This document shows positions 9,561-17,793 of a stretch of 55,920 bases of DNA, one piece after another; position 1 is the stretch's first letter, and every line of letters begins with the position of its first letter. The position numbers and the translations under genes are program-made. This DNA is from a bacterium (GTDB taxonomy: Bacteria; Vulcanimicrobiota; Vulcanimicrobiia; Vulcanimicrobiales; Vulcanimicrobiaceae), in assembly GCA_021794205.1 (NCBI GenBank), contig JAJYRH010000014.1, forward strand, positions 1 through 55,920. Direction: 5' to 3'. Under the pieces are notes generated by a model. It saw only the letters and a list, made by a program, of their open reading frames with translations, did no database searches and was not told the DNA's origin.

Positions 9561-10289
9561 CTAGCCACGATTGAGATTATCCGCGATGCGCAGCATTTCG
9601 TCGGCGGCTTGGACGCCCTTCGCATTCGCTTCGTACGCCCGTTGCGCGCCGAGAATCGCCATCATCTCTCGCACCACCGAGACGTTCGATGCTTCGAGCA
9701 TCCCGAAGCGAATCTGCGGCTTTCCGATGGCGACCGCATCGATCGTACGCGCGGCGCCGGATTCCGGGCTCGCGGCGAGCAACGTGCCGGCGATCGGATG
9801 CAGGCGTTCGGGTGCGGCAAAGGTTGCGAGCCGAATCCGCCCGAGCGCACGCGTTCCCAACGTCGTCTTCGCGCTCACGCGCCCGTCCCGTGCGACGCGT
9901 ACGTCGAGCGCGTCGGCCGGGATGCGAATCCCTTCGAGCCGCCAGCCGCGGCGGTCGCGTAGCGAGCCGTCCGCCGCGCGCTCGAACGATCCGGCGCGCG
10001 TATAGGCGTGGCGGCCGCGATCGTCGCTCACGATAAAGAAGCCGGGCCCCGAAATCGCGCAATCGAACGGGCCGCCGGTTTTGAGGAGTTTCCCTTGCCC
10101 GAAGACGAGGCGGCGCCCCATCGATGCGACGCCGATCGTTCCGCCGTCGCCCGCGGCGAGTGCGGCGAAACGCATGCTCGAACGCTTGAATCCGGTGACG
10201 TCGGCGTTCGCGAGATTCGCGGCGATGGTATCGAGATTTTTTTGCTGCGCGGCCATTCCGGTTGCAGCGGCGTAGAGTGCTCGGTCCAC
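9561..10289 (-). CDS. flgG: Flagellar basal-body distal rod protein FlgG
   Basis: This 242-residue axial rod protein begins with the conserved flg-rod N-terminus (MDRALYAAATGM) followed by the NLDTIAANLANADVTGFKR block, as in FlgG. The C-terminal coiled-coil half (EASNVSVVREMMAILGAQRAY) is the matching D0/D1 return helix. It is slightly shorter than the usual 260 residues, mainly in the central part. The protein is exported by the flagellar type III system and polymerises in the distal rod. It follows flgF by 12 bp. Confidence 0.9.
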   Translation of the reverse strand: MDRALYAAATGMAAQQKNLDTIAANLANADVTGFKRSSMRFAALAAGDGGTIGVASMGRRLVFGQGKLLKTGGPFDCAISGPGFFIVSDDRGRHAYTRAGSFERAADGSLRDRRGWRLEGIRIPADALDVRVARDGRVSAKTTLGTRALGRIRLATFAAPERLHPIAGTLLAASPESGAARTIDAVAIGKPQIRFGMLEASNVSVVREMMAILGAQRAYEANAKGVQAADEMLRIADNLNRG

Positions 10290-10301
10290 GATCCTCCCCT
10301 C

Positions 10302-10904
10302 CTATTGGAGTTGCGCGACTTCGTTGGTCGCCTTTTTTCGAGTCGCTTCGATCCGTACGATCGTGCGTTGTGCGCCTTCGAAGGAGCGCTGCGCGGAGAG
10401 AACGTCGACCATCTCGGAGATCGCATCGACGTTCGCCGTCATCACGTAGCCGACGTCGAAGGTGGCGTGCGGCGCGAGTGCGATGCGCCCGCACGTGCGT
10501 TCACCGATGCGCAACGTGCCGTCGTTCGCAAATCGCGCGCCCGCAGGAACGCGCAGCGGTCGCTGCGATGCGTCGAGCAACACGCGGCCGCGCTCGTCGC
10601 GCAAGGCGCCGAAACGATCGCGCGCGAGGCGCGCGTTCGCGAGCCGAACGATCGCCCCGCGCGCGTCGCGGAGCTGCAGCGTGCCGCCGCCGACGGCGAG
10701 ATCGAAGGGGCGCCCGGTCGGCCGGAGCGCGCCGGGGCGCGTGTCGACGACCGCGCGAATGCGAACGCCGGAACGATCGATCGTTCCGCGCGCGCGCAGC
10801 CGTTGGAAGGTATCGCTCGAAGCGTTTGCGAGATTGCTCGTCGCAATGTCGAGCCGTCGTTCTGCCGCGGCCATCGCCTCGGCCGCCCATCGAATTCCCG
10901 TCAT
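10302..10904 (-). CDS. flgF: Flagellar basal-body rod protein, FlgF-like
   Basis: This 200-residue protein is a shortened flagellar rod protein. The N-terminus has AAERRLDIATSNLANASSD, the rod-protein motif. The C-terminus has the matching return helix (NVDAISEMVDVLSAQRSFEG). Position directly before flgG suggests FlgF, but the usual length is about 240-250 and the TGFK-like element is replaced by DTFQR. It may be a diverged FlgF or a second FlgG-type protein. It is the first gene of a five-gene flagellar operon that ends with the sigma factor and a hypothetical protein. Confidence 0.75.
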   Translation of the reverse strand: MTGIRWAAEAMAAAERRLDIATSNLANASSDTFQRLRARGTIDRSGVRIRAVVDTRPGALRPTGRPFDLAVGGGTLQLRDARGAIVRLANARLARDRFGALRDERGRVLLDASQRPLRVPAGARFANDGTLRIGERTCGRIALAPHATFDVGYVMTANVDAISEMVDVLSAQRSFEGAQRTIVRIEATRKKATNEVAQLQ

Positions 10905-10931
10905 GCGGGAATCCTAAGCGCCCGGGGTTAC

Positions 10932-10947
10932 GCTCGCGTTAGCGAGC
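10932..10947 (-). terminator. Compact hairpin after leuB
   Basis: GCTCGC-GTTA-GCGAGC forms a perfect 6-bp stem with a 4-nt loop, 17 bp beyond the leuB stop and before the flgF gene on the same strand. There is no U-tract, so termination would be weak or Rho-assisted. Confidence 0.35.
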
Positions 10948-10964
10948 TATTGCCGAAGTGCGAA

Positions 10965-12029
10965 TTAGAGCCGAGCGATCACCGCATCGGCGAACGCGGT
11001 CGTGCTCGATGCCGGCGTACCGAGATCGACGGTGCGCGCTCCGTCGGCGAACGCCGCTTCGACCGCGCGTTCGATACGGAGCGCTCCCGCTTCGTCGCCG
11101 AGGCTGGTGCGCAGCAGCATCGCGGCCGAGAGGATCGCGGCGGTTGGGTTCGCGATCCCTTTTCCGGCAATATCGGGCGCGCTGCCGCTGATCGGTTCGT
11201 AGAGCCCGAAGCGTCCGCGCGCGTGCGTGCGCGTGCCGAGGCTCGCGCTGGGAAGCGTGCCGATGGAGCCGGCGAGCATCGCCGCTTCGTCGGAGAGAAT
11301 ATCGCCGAACATATTCTCCATCACCATCACGTCGAATGCGCGCGGATTGCGAACGAGTTGCATCGCCGCCGTATCGACGAGCAGGTGATCGAGCCGCACG
11401 TCGGGATACTCCGTGGCGACGCGGGTGACGACCCGGCGCCAGAGCCGCGAGGTCTCGAGGATATTCTGCTTGTCGACCGAGGTGACGTGCGAGCGGCGGG
11501 TCCGCGCGAGATCGAAGGCGACGCGCGCGATGCGCTCGATCTCCGGCGTGCGGTAATACATCGTATCGACCGCGCACTCGACGCCGTCGACGACGCGCTG
11601 CTCCTTCGGTTGCCCGTAATAGATGCCGCCGGTAAGTTCGCGCACGATCGTGCAGTCGAGGCCGCTGACGATCTCGGGTTTTAGGGTCGATGCGAATTCG
11701 AGCCCCGAAAAGACGCGGACCGGGCGCACGTTGGCGAAGAGTTCGAAATCGCGACGGAGCAAGAAGAGCGCGTACTCGGGGCGCGCGTCGAGCGGCTTGC
11801 CGTCGTACTCGGGCAGGCCGACGCTGCCGAAAAGAATGGCGTCGGCGCGTTCGCAGAGCGCGCGCGTCGCATCTGGAAGCGCTGGGAACCCGGCCCGCAG
11901 TGCGGCGCCGCCGACCGGTGCTTCGCTGCACTCGATATCGGGGCGCACGAGCGCGATGACGCGGACGGCCTCGCGCACGACTTCTGGCCCGATGCCGTCA
12001 CCGGGCAATACGGCGATCGTTGGTTTCAA
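10965..12029 (-). CDS. leuB: 3-isopropylmalate dehydrogenase
   Basis: This 354-residue beta-decarboxylating dehydrogenase of leucine synthesis converts 3-isopropylmalate to 2-ketoisocaproate with NAD. Family marks include [10 protein letters not shown] (about residues 8-17), the substrate-binding [24 protein letters not shown] and the NAD site ending [14 protein letters not shown]. Length is normal. No other leucine genes are present. Instead it follows divIVA by 3 bp in an operon with sepF, yggS and lgt, so leucine synthesis here is not clustered. Confidence 0.95.
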   Translation of the reverse strand: MKPTIAVLPGDGIGPEVVREAVRVIALVRPDIECSEAPVGGAALRAGFPALPDATRALCERADAILFGSVGLPEYDGKPLDARPEYALFLLRRDFELFANVRPVRVFSGLEFASTLKPEIVSGLDCTIVRELTGGIYYGQPKEQRVVDGVECAVDTMYYRTPEIERIARVAFDLARTRRSHVTSVDKQNILETSRLWRRVVTRVATEYPDVRLDHLLVDTAAMQLVRNPRAFDVMVMENMFGDILSDEAAMLAGSIGTLPSASLGTRTHARGRFGLYEPISGSAPDIAGKGIANPTAAILSAAMLLRTSLGDEAGALRIERAVEAAFADGARTVDLGTPASSTTAFADAVIARL

Positions 12030-12032
12030 GGC

Positions 12033-12581
12033 TTAATAGACCGTGATGCGGGTGGTATCGTCGGCGCGCGGCGGCGCAGGTTCGTCGACGGCGACCGAGA
12101 TGCTCTCGGCGACGACGACCGCTTTGTTGCCGTTCTGCGGGGTGCGTTCGAGCAATGCCAGGTGCGTCGTCAGCAAGCTGCGGAGCTCGCTCTTCACTTT
12201 TTCGGCGTGGTCGCGTGCGAGCTGTTCTTCGCGGCGAACCTCCGAGATCGCATCGTTGAAACCGGCGATCTCGCGCTCGGCGGCCATGCGCGCTTGCGCG
12301 CGAATGAGGTCGGCTTCCTTATGCGCGGAGGCCTTGACCTCGTCGGCGGTCCGTTGCGCGAGCACCAGCGTGTTCTGCAACGATTCTTCCATCGCTTTGA
12401 AATGCGAGATGCGCTCTTTGAGGTCGGCGATTTCGGCCTGCAACGCGACGCGCTCCTGAGCGTAATCCTCGAGCGTCTCGATCACCTCGTCCAAAAAGCG
12501 ATCGACGTCGGTGCGGTCGTATCCCTGCAGCGCCCGCTTGAACTCTTTATGCTGGATATCGATCGGTGTGATTTTTTCCAT
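12033..12581 (-). CDS. divIVA: DivIVA/GpsB-family cell division protein
   Basis: This 182-residue cytoplasmic coiled-coil protein has the DivIVA lipid-binding N-terminus, which reads ITPIDIQHKEFKRALQGYD followed by DVDRFLDEV (residues 4-33). A long heptad-rich coiled coil follows to about residue 140, then a flexible acidic tail. DivIVA recognises negatively curved membrane at poles and septa and recruits division or wall-synthesis proteins. It is 2 bp after sepF, the classic ylm-cluster neighbour order in Firmicutes and Actinobacteria. Confidence 0.92.
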   Translation of the reverse strand: MEKITPIDIQHKEFKRALQGYDRTDVDRFLDEVIETLEDYAQERVALQAEIADLKERISHFKAMEESLQNTLVLAQRTADEVKASAHKEADLIRAQARMAAEREIAGFNDAISEVRREEQLARDHAEKVKSELRSLLTTHLALLERTPQNGNKAVVVAESISVAVDEPAPPRADDTTRITVY

Positions 12582-12583
12582 GC

Positions 12584-13006
12584 TTATCCTCTATTCACCA
12601 TAAAATCGAGTCCGCCGTCGGCGGCCATCGAATCGCGCAGCCCGGCGGCGTTGACGGTGATTCCCGCGGGTACGATCAAGTACATCGCCTCGGCGAGTTT
12701 CTGCATTTTCCCGTCGATCGTATAGGCGACTCCGGACGTGAAATCGACGACGCGTTGTAAGAGCGCGCGGTCGGCATTCTGGAGGTTCACGATAACGACT
12801 TGGCGCGAACGCAGGGCGTCGGCGATCTCGACGACGTCTTGGTACGAACGCGGCGAATAGACGCTGACCTCGGTGCCGTTGCGACGCTGTGCCTGGGCGC
12901 CATGCGCGATGGGAACGACGCGCGGATGCGCCGGCTCTTCGTCGAAATACTCTTCCTCTTCTTCGCGCACCGAGAAGAACGAACCGATTTTTTGAAAGAC
13001 GCTCAT
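12584..13006 (-). CDS. sepF: Cell division protein SepF
   Basis: This 140-residue protein starts with a membrane-targeting amphipathic helix (MSVFQKIGSFFSV), followed by an acidic linker and the SepF domain. The domain carries YSPRSYQDVVEIADALRSR, VVIVNLQNADR and RVVDFTSGVAYTIDG, all standard SepF blocks. SepF tethers FtsZ to the membrane and shapes the septum. The start at 13006 is fixed by an excellent Shine-Dalgarno (13011-13020); the longer upstream frame only overlaps yggS. Confidence 0.95.
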   Translation of the reverse strand: MSVFQKIGSFFSVREEEEEYFDEEPAHPRVVPIAHGAQAQRRNGTEVSVYSPRSYQDVVEIADALRSRQVVIVNLQNADRALLQRVVDFTSGVAYTIDGKMQKLAEAMYLIVPAGITVNAAGLRDSMAADGGLDFMVNRG

Positions 13007-13010
13007 CCCG

Positions 13011-13020
13011 TCACCTCCTT
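13011..13020 (-). promoter_or_regulatory. Strong Shine-Dalgarno for sepF
   Basis: Read on the minus strand this is AAGGAGGTGA, close to a full complement of the 16S tail, 4 nt before the sepF ATG. It overlaps the last base of yggS and decides the sepF start. Confidence 0.85.
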
Positions 13021-13691
13021 TACGTACTCGGTCGCGCGCCGAAGAGCGTGCTCCCGATCCGCAGCATCGTCGAGCCCGCGCGAACCGCCTCGCGCCAATC
13101 CCCCGACATGCCGATCGAGAGTGTTGTTCCACCTACGAGCGGTAACGTCTTTGCGGCCAGCTCGAAAGCCGCCGAAATCTCGGCACGATCGCCGGTGATC
13201 GGGGCGACCGCCATCACGCCGTCGAGGCGCAGGTGCGAGCACGCGTGGATGCGCTCGGCGAGCCGCGGGGCCTCCGCCGGGAGGCAACCGAAGCGCTCGC
13301 TCGGCGAGATATTGAGCTGGATCAGCACCGGGAGGAGGCGCTCCGCCCGCTCCGCTCCGCGCTCGAGGGCGCTCGCCGCCTCCTCGCGGTCGACCGACTG
13401 CACGCAGTCCGCGAGCGCCGCGATCTTCGCGGCCTTATTGCGCTGGACGTGCCCGATGAAATGCAGCGCGAACGAGAGCCCCTCGGCGCGAAGGGGGGCG
13501 AATTTCTCGACAGCCTCCTGGAGATAGTTCTCGCCGAACGCACGCAACCCGGCGGCGTAGGCCTCGCGGATCGTCGCCAGCGATTGTTTTTTGCTGACGC
13601 CGAGTATGGCGACGCTCCCCGGCGGGCGCCCGCAGGTAGCGAGCTCGCCTTCGAGCTCGCTGCGGAAGGCCGCGAGGCGCTCAGGAAACAC
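13020..13691 (-). CDS. yggS: YggS family pyridoxal phosphate-binding protein (PLPBP)
   Basis: This 223-residue single-domain alanine racemase N-terminal-fold protein carries the PLP lysine in ILGVSKKQSL (about residue 34) and the FGENYLQEA, FIGHVQRNK and LSIGMSGDW motifs. PLPBP proteins have no catalysis of their own and balance cellular vitamin B6 and amino acid pools. It lies between lgt (11-bp overlap) and sepF, the usual position in the sepF-yggS-ylm cluster of Gram-positive bacteria. Confidence 0.95.
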   Translation of the reverse strand: MFPERLAAFRSELEGELATCGRPPGSVAILGVSKKQSLATIREAYAAGLRAFGENYLQEAVEKFAPLRAEGLSFALHFIGHVQRNKAAKIAALADCVQSVDREEAASALERGAERAERLLPVLIQLNISPSERFGCLPAEAPRLAERIHACSHLRLDGVMAVAPITGDRAEISAAFELAAKTLPLVGGTTLSIGMSGDWREAVRAGSTMLRIGSTLFGARPST

Positions 13692-14550
13692 GCGTGGGGA
13701 GGCTCTCCTCGGTCCGTTCTCCGCGTTTTACCGACCACCAGATCCCTGCGGCGCCGATGAAAATCATCGGCACGGCGAGGAGCTGTCCGCCGGTGAGGCC
13801 GAGGAAGAGGATCCCCGGCGAGCGCCAGAGCTCGGCGACGCTACGCACGATGCCGTAGAGCATGAACCAGGTCCACCCGACGACGCCGTCGGCGGGTTTG
13901 CGGCGATAGAGCAGCAGCAGAATCGGCAGCGTTGCGAGATCGAGAATTCCTTCGTAGATCTGCGACGGGTGGCGGTATTGGTTGCCCCAGAGCAGCGTAT
14001 CGCCGGGAATCATGCACCACGGGTGGTCGGGGCGACAGATGCGACCCCAAAGTTCGTCGTTGATGAAATTGACCGCGCGCGTGATCGTAATGCCGATCGG
14101 CAGCATCATCACCACTTCATCGCCGAGCACAAGGAATTTGAGATGCGGATGCTTGCGGAGGAACAAGAAGATCGCGATGACGACGCCGATCAGGCCGCCG
14201 TGGAACGCCATACCGCCCTGCCAAACCGCGATGAAGAGCACCGGGTGCGAGAAATACTGCGCGACGGTGTGACAGGATTGTACGCGCGAGATATCTTGAT
14301 GGCACGTAATCATATCGGCGATATCGAAGAGCGCGCGCCCGCCGACGAGCACGCCGATCAGTGCGTAAACGAGAAAATCTTGAATCTCGTTGGGGGTCAA
14401 TCCGAGGCGCCGCCTGCCCGCCGGGCGCGCCATCCAGAAATAGACGGCGATGAAACCCGCGAGATACGCGAGGCCATACCAATGCACCGCGATCGGGCCG
14501 AGCCGAAACGCAATCGGCGAAATGTTCGGATAAACAAACCAGTGTTGCAT
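13681..14550 (-). CDS. lgt: Prolipoprotein diacylglyceryl transferase
   Basis: This 289-residue, seven-helix inner-membrane enzyme transfers diacylglycerol from phosphatidylglycerol to the lipobox cysteine. It starts with MQHWFVYPNISPIAFRLGPI and has the HWYGLAYLAGF helix. The HGGLIG signature is in WQGGMAFHGGLIGVV. Arg and Asn of the catalytic region are in ITRAVNFINDELWGR. The ATG at 14550 is preferred over one 18 codons upstream because family members start with this motif. It is the first gene of lgt-yggS-sepF-divIVA-leuB. Its target lipoproteins are abundant in the window, and lspA lies divergently nearby. Confidence 0.95.
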   Translation of the reverse strand: MQHWFVYPNISPIAFRLGPIAVHWYGLAYLAGFIAVYFWMARPAGRRRLGLTPNEIQDFLVYALIGVLVGGRALFDIADMITCHQDISRVQSCHTVAQYFSHPVLFIAVWQGGMAFHGGLIGVVIAIFLFLRKHPHLKFLVLGDEVVMMLPIGITITRAVNFINDELWGRICRPDHPWCMIPGDTLLWGNQYRHPSQIYEGILDLATLPILLLLYRRKPADGVVGWTWFMLYGIVRSVAELWRSPGILFLGLTGGQLLAVPMIFIGAAGIWWSVKRGERTEESLPTRVS

Positions 14551-14615
14551 GTAGTCCTTCTGCGGCGGTGCCTCTACAGGCCCGCGCGAGCCGCCGTCGT
14601 ACAATAGGGGCGTAC
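14551..14615. promoter_or_regulatory. Divergent promoter region lgt / ccdA
   Basis: These 65 bp separate two divergent operons and must hold both promoters or their downstream parts. On the plus strand a GGGG Shine-Dalgarno lies at 14607-14610, 5 nt before the ccdA GTG. I cannot name convincing -35/-10 boxes. Confidence 0.4.
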
Positions 14616-15353
14616 GTGAACACGACTGCGCATATCAGCGTCGGCCTCGCGTTCCTCGCGGGCTTCGTTTCCTTCGTCTCGCCATGCGTCCTCCCGCTGG
14701 TGCCGGCCTATCTTTCCTTTTTGACCGGGGCGAGCCTCGAGGAGCTCCGTGGCAAGGAGGCCTCCCCTGCACTTCGCGCGCGGGCGATGACGCACGCGCT
14801 CGCGTTCATCCTCGGCTTCACCCTCGTCTTCACCCTCTTGGGGATCTCGGCGAGCGCGCTCGGCGGGGCACTCGCCGAGAACCGCGTGCTCGTCGCCGAG
14901 ATCGGCGGGGCGGTAGTGGTGGTGCTCGGGCTGCACATGATGGGGCTGCTTCGCATTCCGCTGCTGATGATGGATACGCGCGCGCACGTTGCCGGGAGTC
15001 GACCGCGCTCGCACCTGACCTCGTTTATCGTCGGCGTCGCCTTCGCGGCGGGCTGGTCGCCCTGTATCGGGCCGATTCTCGCAGGCATTCTCGCACTTGC
15101 GTCGCAGCAGCAGACTCTCCAAGCGGCATGGCTGCTCGTGGTCTACTCCGCGGGACTCGCGGTACCGTTCTTCGCGACCGCGGTCGCGATCGGGTTGGTC
15201 CTTCCGCTCCTCGATCGCATCAAGCGCTTTATCCCCGCGATCGAATTCACGGCGGGCGCCTTCTTGGTCCTCGTCGGCCTCGTTTTGGTCAACGACGCTT
15301 TCCTCACTATCGCCGGAGTATTTTATCAGTTTGTCCCAGCACCAAAAATCTAG
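14616..15353 (+). CDS. ccdA: CcdA/DsbD-type thiol-disulfide transmembrane protein
   Basis: This 245-residue membrane protein has six predicted helices. It starts at a GTG at 14616 behind a GGGG ribosome-binding site. The redox cysteines are in FVSPCVLPLVPAYLS (helix 1) and GWSPCIGPILAG (helix 4), the hallmark pair of CcdA. CcdA carries electrons from cytoplasmic thioredoxin outwards for cytochrome c maturation or other extracytoplasmic thiols. No ResA or thioredoxin-like partner is adjacent. It overlaps the start of lspA, so the two are coupled. Confidence 0.92.
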   Translation: MNTTAHISVGLAFLAGFVSFVSPCVLPLVPAYLSFLTGASLEELRGKEASPALRARAMTHALAFILGFTLVFTLLGISASALGGALAENRVLVAEIGGAVVVVLGLHMMGLLRIPLLMMDTRAHVAGSRPRSHLTSFIVGVAFAAGWSPCIGPILAGILALASQQQTLQAAWLLVVYSAGLAVPFFATAVAIGLVLPLLDRIKRFIPAIEFTAGAFLVLVGLVLVNDAFLTIAGVFYQFVPAPKI

Positions 15354-15813
15354 CGCCGCCGCGCTCGCCATCTCGGCGATCGCGCTGCTCGCTTTCGCGC
15401 TCGACCAATACACGAAGCACCTCGTGCAAACCACGCTGCTGCCGAACGAAAGCATGGTCGCGATTCCGCGAGTTTTGCGTTGGACCTACGAGCGCAACTA
15501 TCACGGCGCCTTCGGCCTCTTCGGCAGCAACGCCGCGTTGCTCATCGGGATGGCGGTGGTCGTGCTCGTGTTTTTCTGGATCAGTTTCCGCGAGGCCGCG
15601 ACGCAGTCGCGCCTCGTTCGACTGGCATTCGGTTTGATCGTCGGCGGGGCGATCGGGAATATCGTCGACCGCATTCACTTCGGGTACGTCGTCGATTTCA
15701 TCGATTTCTTCCGCATCTGGCCGAATATTTTCAACGTCGGAGATTCATGCGTGACCGTCGGCGTCGTGCTGCTCCTGCTATCGAGTCTCCTTGCGTCACG
15801 TCGTCGCACCTGA
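15331..15813 (+). CDS. lspA: Lipoprotein signal peptidase II
   Basis: This 160-residue, four-helix aspartic peptidase cleaves lipidated prolipoproteins. The proposed start is the TTG at 15331 inside the ccdA 3' end; it gives the normal family length, and no ATG gives a better N-terminus. The first catalytic region is GGAIGNIVDRIHFGYVVDFID and the second Asp is in NIFNVGDSCV, where family members usually have N-x-A-D; Gly replaces Ala. It is followed by rluD with a 23-bp overlap, the common lspA-rluD arrangement. Confidence 0.92.
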   Translation: MSQHQKSSAAALAISAIALLAFALDQYTKHLVQTTLLPNESMVAIPRVLRWTYERNYHGAFGLFGSNAALLIGMAVVVLVFFWISFREAATQSRLVRLAFGLIVGGAIGNIVDRIHFGYVVDFIDFFRIWPNIFNVGDSCVTVGVVLLLLSSLLASRRRT

Positions 15814-16690
15814 AGAGGCGGGCCTTCGCCTCGATGTAACCGTCGCGCGGCACGCCGCCGCGCCGCGCTCGCGGGTCGCCGAAGCGATCCGTCTCGGTAA
15901 CGTGCTGGTAAACGGCGACGTCGCGCGTGCGAGCCGCCCGCTCGTCGAAGGCGACGTACTCGAATACGAACTCGCCGATCCCGAACCGCTCGTTGCGAAG
16001 CCCGAACGCATCGATCTCGCAATCGTTTACGAAGATGAAGATCTGCTCGTCGTCGACAAGCCCGCCGGAATGGTCACGCATCCCGCGCACGGGACGCGCA
16101 GCGGCACGCTCGTCAATGCGTTGCTCGGCTATCTCGGCACGCTGCCGGGCGATGCGTTACGCCCGGGCTTGGTCCACCGTCTCGACCGCGATACCTCGGG
16201 CCTGCTCGTCGTTGCCAAGACGCCCGAGGCGCTCTCCGGGCTCGGTATCGCCATGAAGGCGCGAAAAATATCGCGCGAGTATCTCGGCTTGGTGCACGGC
16301 ATTCCCGAATTCGATCGCGGAACGCTCGACGGGCCGATCGGCCGGGAACCGCACAATCGACTCAAATACATCGTCACGCGCGAGGGGCGCCGTGCGGTGA
16401 CGCATTACGAAGTCGTCGAACGATTCGCACGGCACACCGAACTGCGCTTTCGTCTCGAAACCGGGCGCACGCACCAAATTCGCGTGCACTGCGCGGCGAT
16501 GCATCACCCGATCTATAACGATCCGGTCTACGGGCGCAGCGTTCCCGGCTCGCCGCTGCCCGGGCAGGCGTTGCACGCGTGGCGGCTCGCCTTCACGCAT
16601 CCGAGCACCCGCGTCGAACTCGGCTTCGAGAGCGCGCCGCCCCCGGCGTACGCTCGCGTCCGTGCGGTCCTCGCCGCGCACGAACGGTGA
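15791..16690 (+). CDS. rluD: RluD-family 23S rRNA pseudouridine synthase
   Basis: This 299-residue enzyme has an N-terminal S4 domain (residues about 10-70) and a catalytic RluA/RluD domain. The catalytic Asp is in GLVHRLDRDTSGLLVVAKT; the ETGRTHQIRVH block is also intact. It isomerises uridines of 23S rRNA helix 69 or related sites. The TTG at 15791 is the proposed start, within the lspA 3' end. Its TGA overlaps the GTG of tgt. Confidence 0.92.
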   Translation: MRHVVAPEEAGLRLDVTVARHAAAPRSRVAEAIRLGNVLVNGDVARASRPLVEGDVLEYELADPEPLVAKPERIDLAIVYEDEDLLVVDKPAGMVTHPAHGTRSGTLVNALLGYLGTLPGDALRPGLVHRLDRDTSGLLVVAKTPEALSGLGIAMKARKISREYLGLVHGIPEFDRGTLDGPIGREPHNRLKYIVTREGRRAVTHYEVVERFARHTELRFRLETGRTHQIRVHCAAMHHPIYNDPVYGRSVPGSPLPGQALHAWRLAFTHPSTRVELGFESAPPPAYARVRAVLAAHER

Positions 16691-17793
16691 GCGCGTTCGA
16701 GCTCCTCGCGCGATCCGGGAGCGCTCGCCGCGGACGGCTCGCGCTCGCGCACGGCAGCGTCGAGACGCCGGCGTTCATGCCGGTCGGCACCGCGGCAACC
16801 GTCAAAGGGCTCGCACCGCGCGAATTGCGCGAGGCCGGCACGCAGATCGTTTTAGCGAACGCCTATCATCTGCGTTTGCGCCCCGGGCGCGACACGATCG
16901 TCGCGGCGGGAGGGCTGCACCGTTTCATGGCCTGGGAGGCCCCGATTCTGACCGACTCGGGCGGCTTTCAAGTCTTCTCGCTGCAAGATCGACGAACGCT
17001 CGATCCCGACGGCGTCACCTTCAAATCGCACCTCGACGGCAGCATGCACCGTTTCACGCCCGAGGATACCGTCGAATTTCAGGAAGCGATCGGCGTCGAT
17101 ATTGCGATGCAACTCGACGTCTGCGTGAAGCTCCCCGCAAGCGATGAGGAGCTCGCGGCCGCCGTGACGATGACGACCTCCTGGGCGCGACGCGGCGCCG
17201 CCGCGCGGCGATCGGAGCGCACGCAACTCTTCGCGATCGTGCAGGGTGGGCTCGACGAACGATTGCGCGAGCGGAGCGCGCGCGAACTCGTCGCGCTCGA
17301 TCTCCCGGGCTATGCGATCGGCGGGCTCTCGGTCGGCGAGACGCGAGAAGAGATGGAACGCATGGCGCGCTTCACCGCCGATCTCTTGCCGGTCGAAAAA
17401 CCTCGCTACATCATGGGTATCGGAACGGTCGCCGATATCGCCGTCGCGGTCGACTGCGGCATCGACATGTTCGATTGCGTCTATCCGACGCGTTGCGGGC
17501 GGAACGCGCGCGCGATGACGCGCACCGGTGAGTTCAATATTCGCAACGCCGCATACGTGCGCGATTTCACGCCGATCGATCCGGCGTGCGGGTGTGCCGT
17601 CTGCGCCACCTACACGCGCGCGTACCTCTGCCATCTCTTCCGCGCCGGCGAGATGCTCGGCCCGCAGTTACTCTCGTACCATAACGTCGCGTTGTTGCAC
17701 GCGCTGATGGCCGAGGCGCGGAGCGCGATCGAGCGCGGCACCTGGAATGCCTGGCGCGATGCGCTCTTCGCAGGGCTTACGCGAGCGTGCTAA
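16687..17793 (+). CDS. tgt: tRNA-guanine transglycosylase (queuine synthesis)
   Basis: This 368-residue TIM-barrel enzyme exchanges guanine-34 of tRNA His/Asp/Asn/Tyr for preQ1. The GTG at 16687 is chosen because it overlaps the rluD stop and gives the standard N-terminus. Substrate motifs TDSGGFQVFSL and the nucleophile region DMFDCVYPTR are intact. The zinc site is CGCAVC, followed by the YLCHLF helix. No queA or queC-F genes are nearby. Its 3' end overlaps the convergent ileS by 17 bp. Confidence 0.95.
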   Translation: MSAFELLARSGSARRGRLALAHGSVETPAFMPVGTAATVKGLAPRELREAGTQIVLANAYHLRLRPGRDTIVAAGGLHRFMAWEAPILTDSGGFQVFSLQDRRTLDPDGVTFKSHLDGSMHRFTPEDTVEFQEAIGVDIAMQLDVCVKLPASDEELAAAVTMTTSWARRGAAARRSERTQLFAIVQGGLDERLRERSARELVALDLPGYAIGGLSVGETREEMERMARFTADLLPVEKPRYIMGIGTVADIAVAVDCGIDMFDCVYPTRCGRNARAMTRTGEFNIRNAAYVRDFTPIDPACGCAVCATYTRAYLCHLFRAGEMLGPQLLSYHNVALLHALMAEARSAIERGTWNAWRDALFAGLTRAC

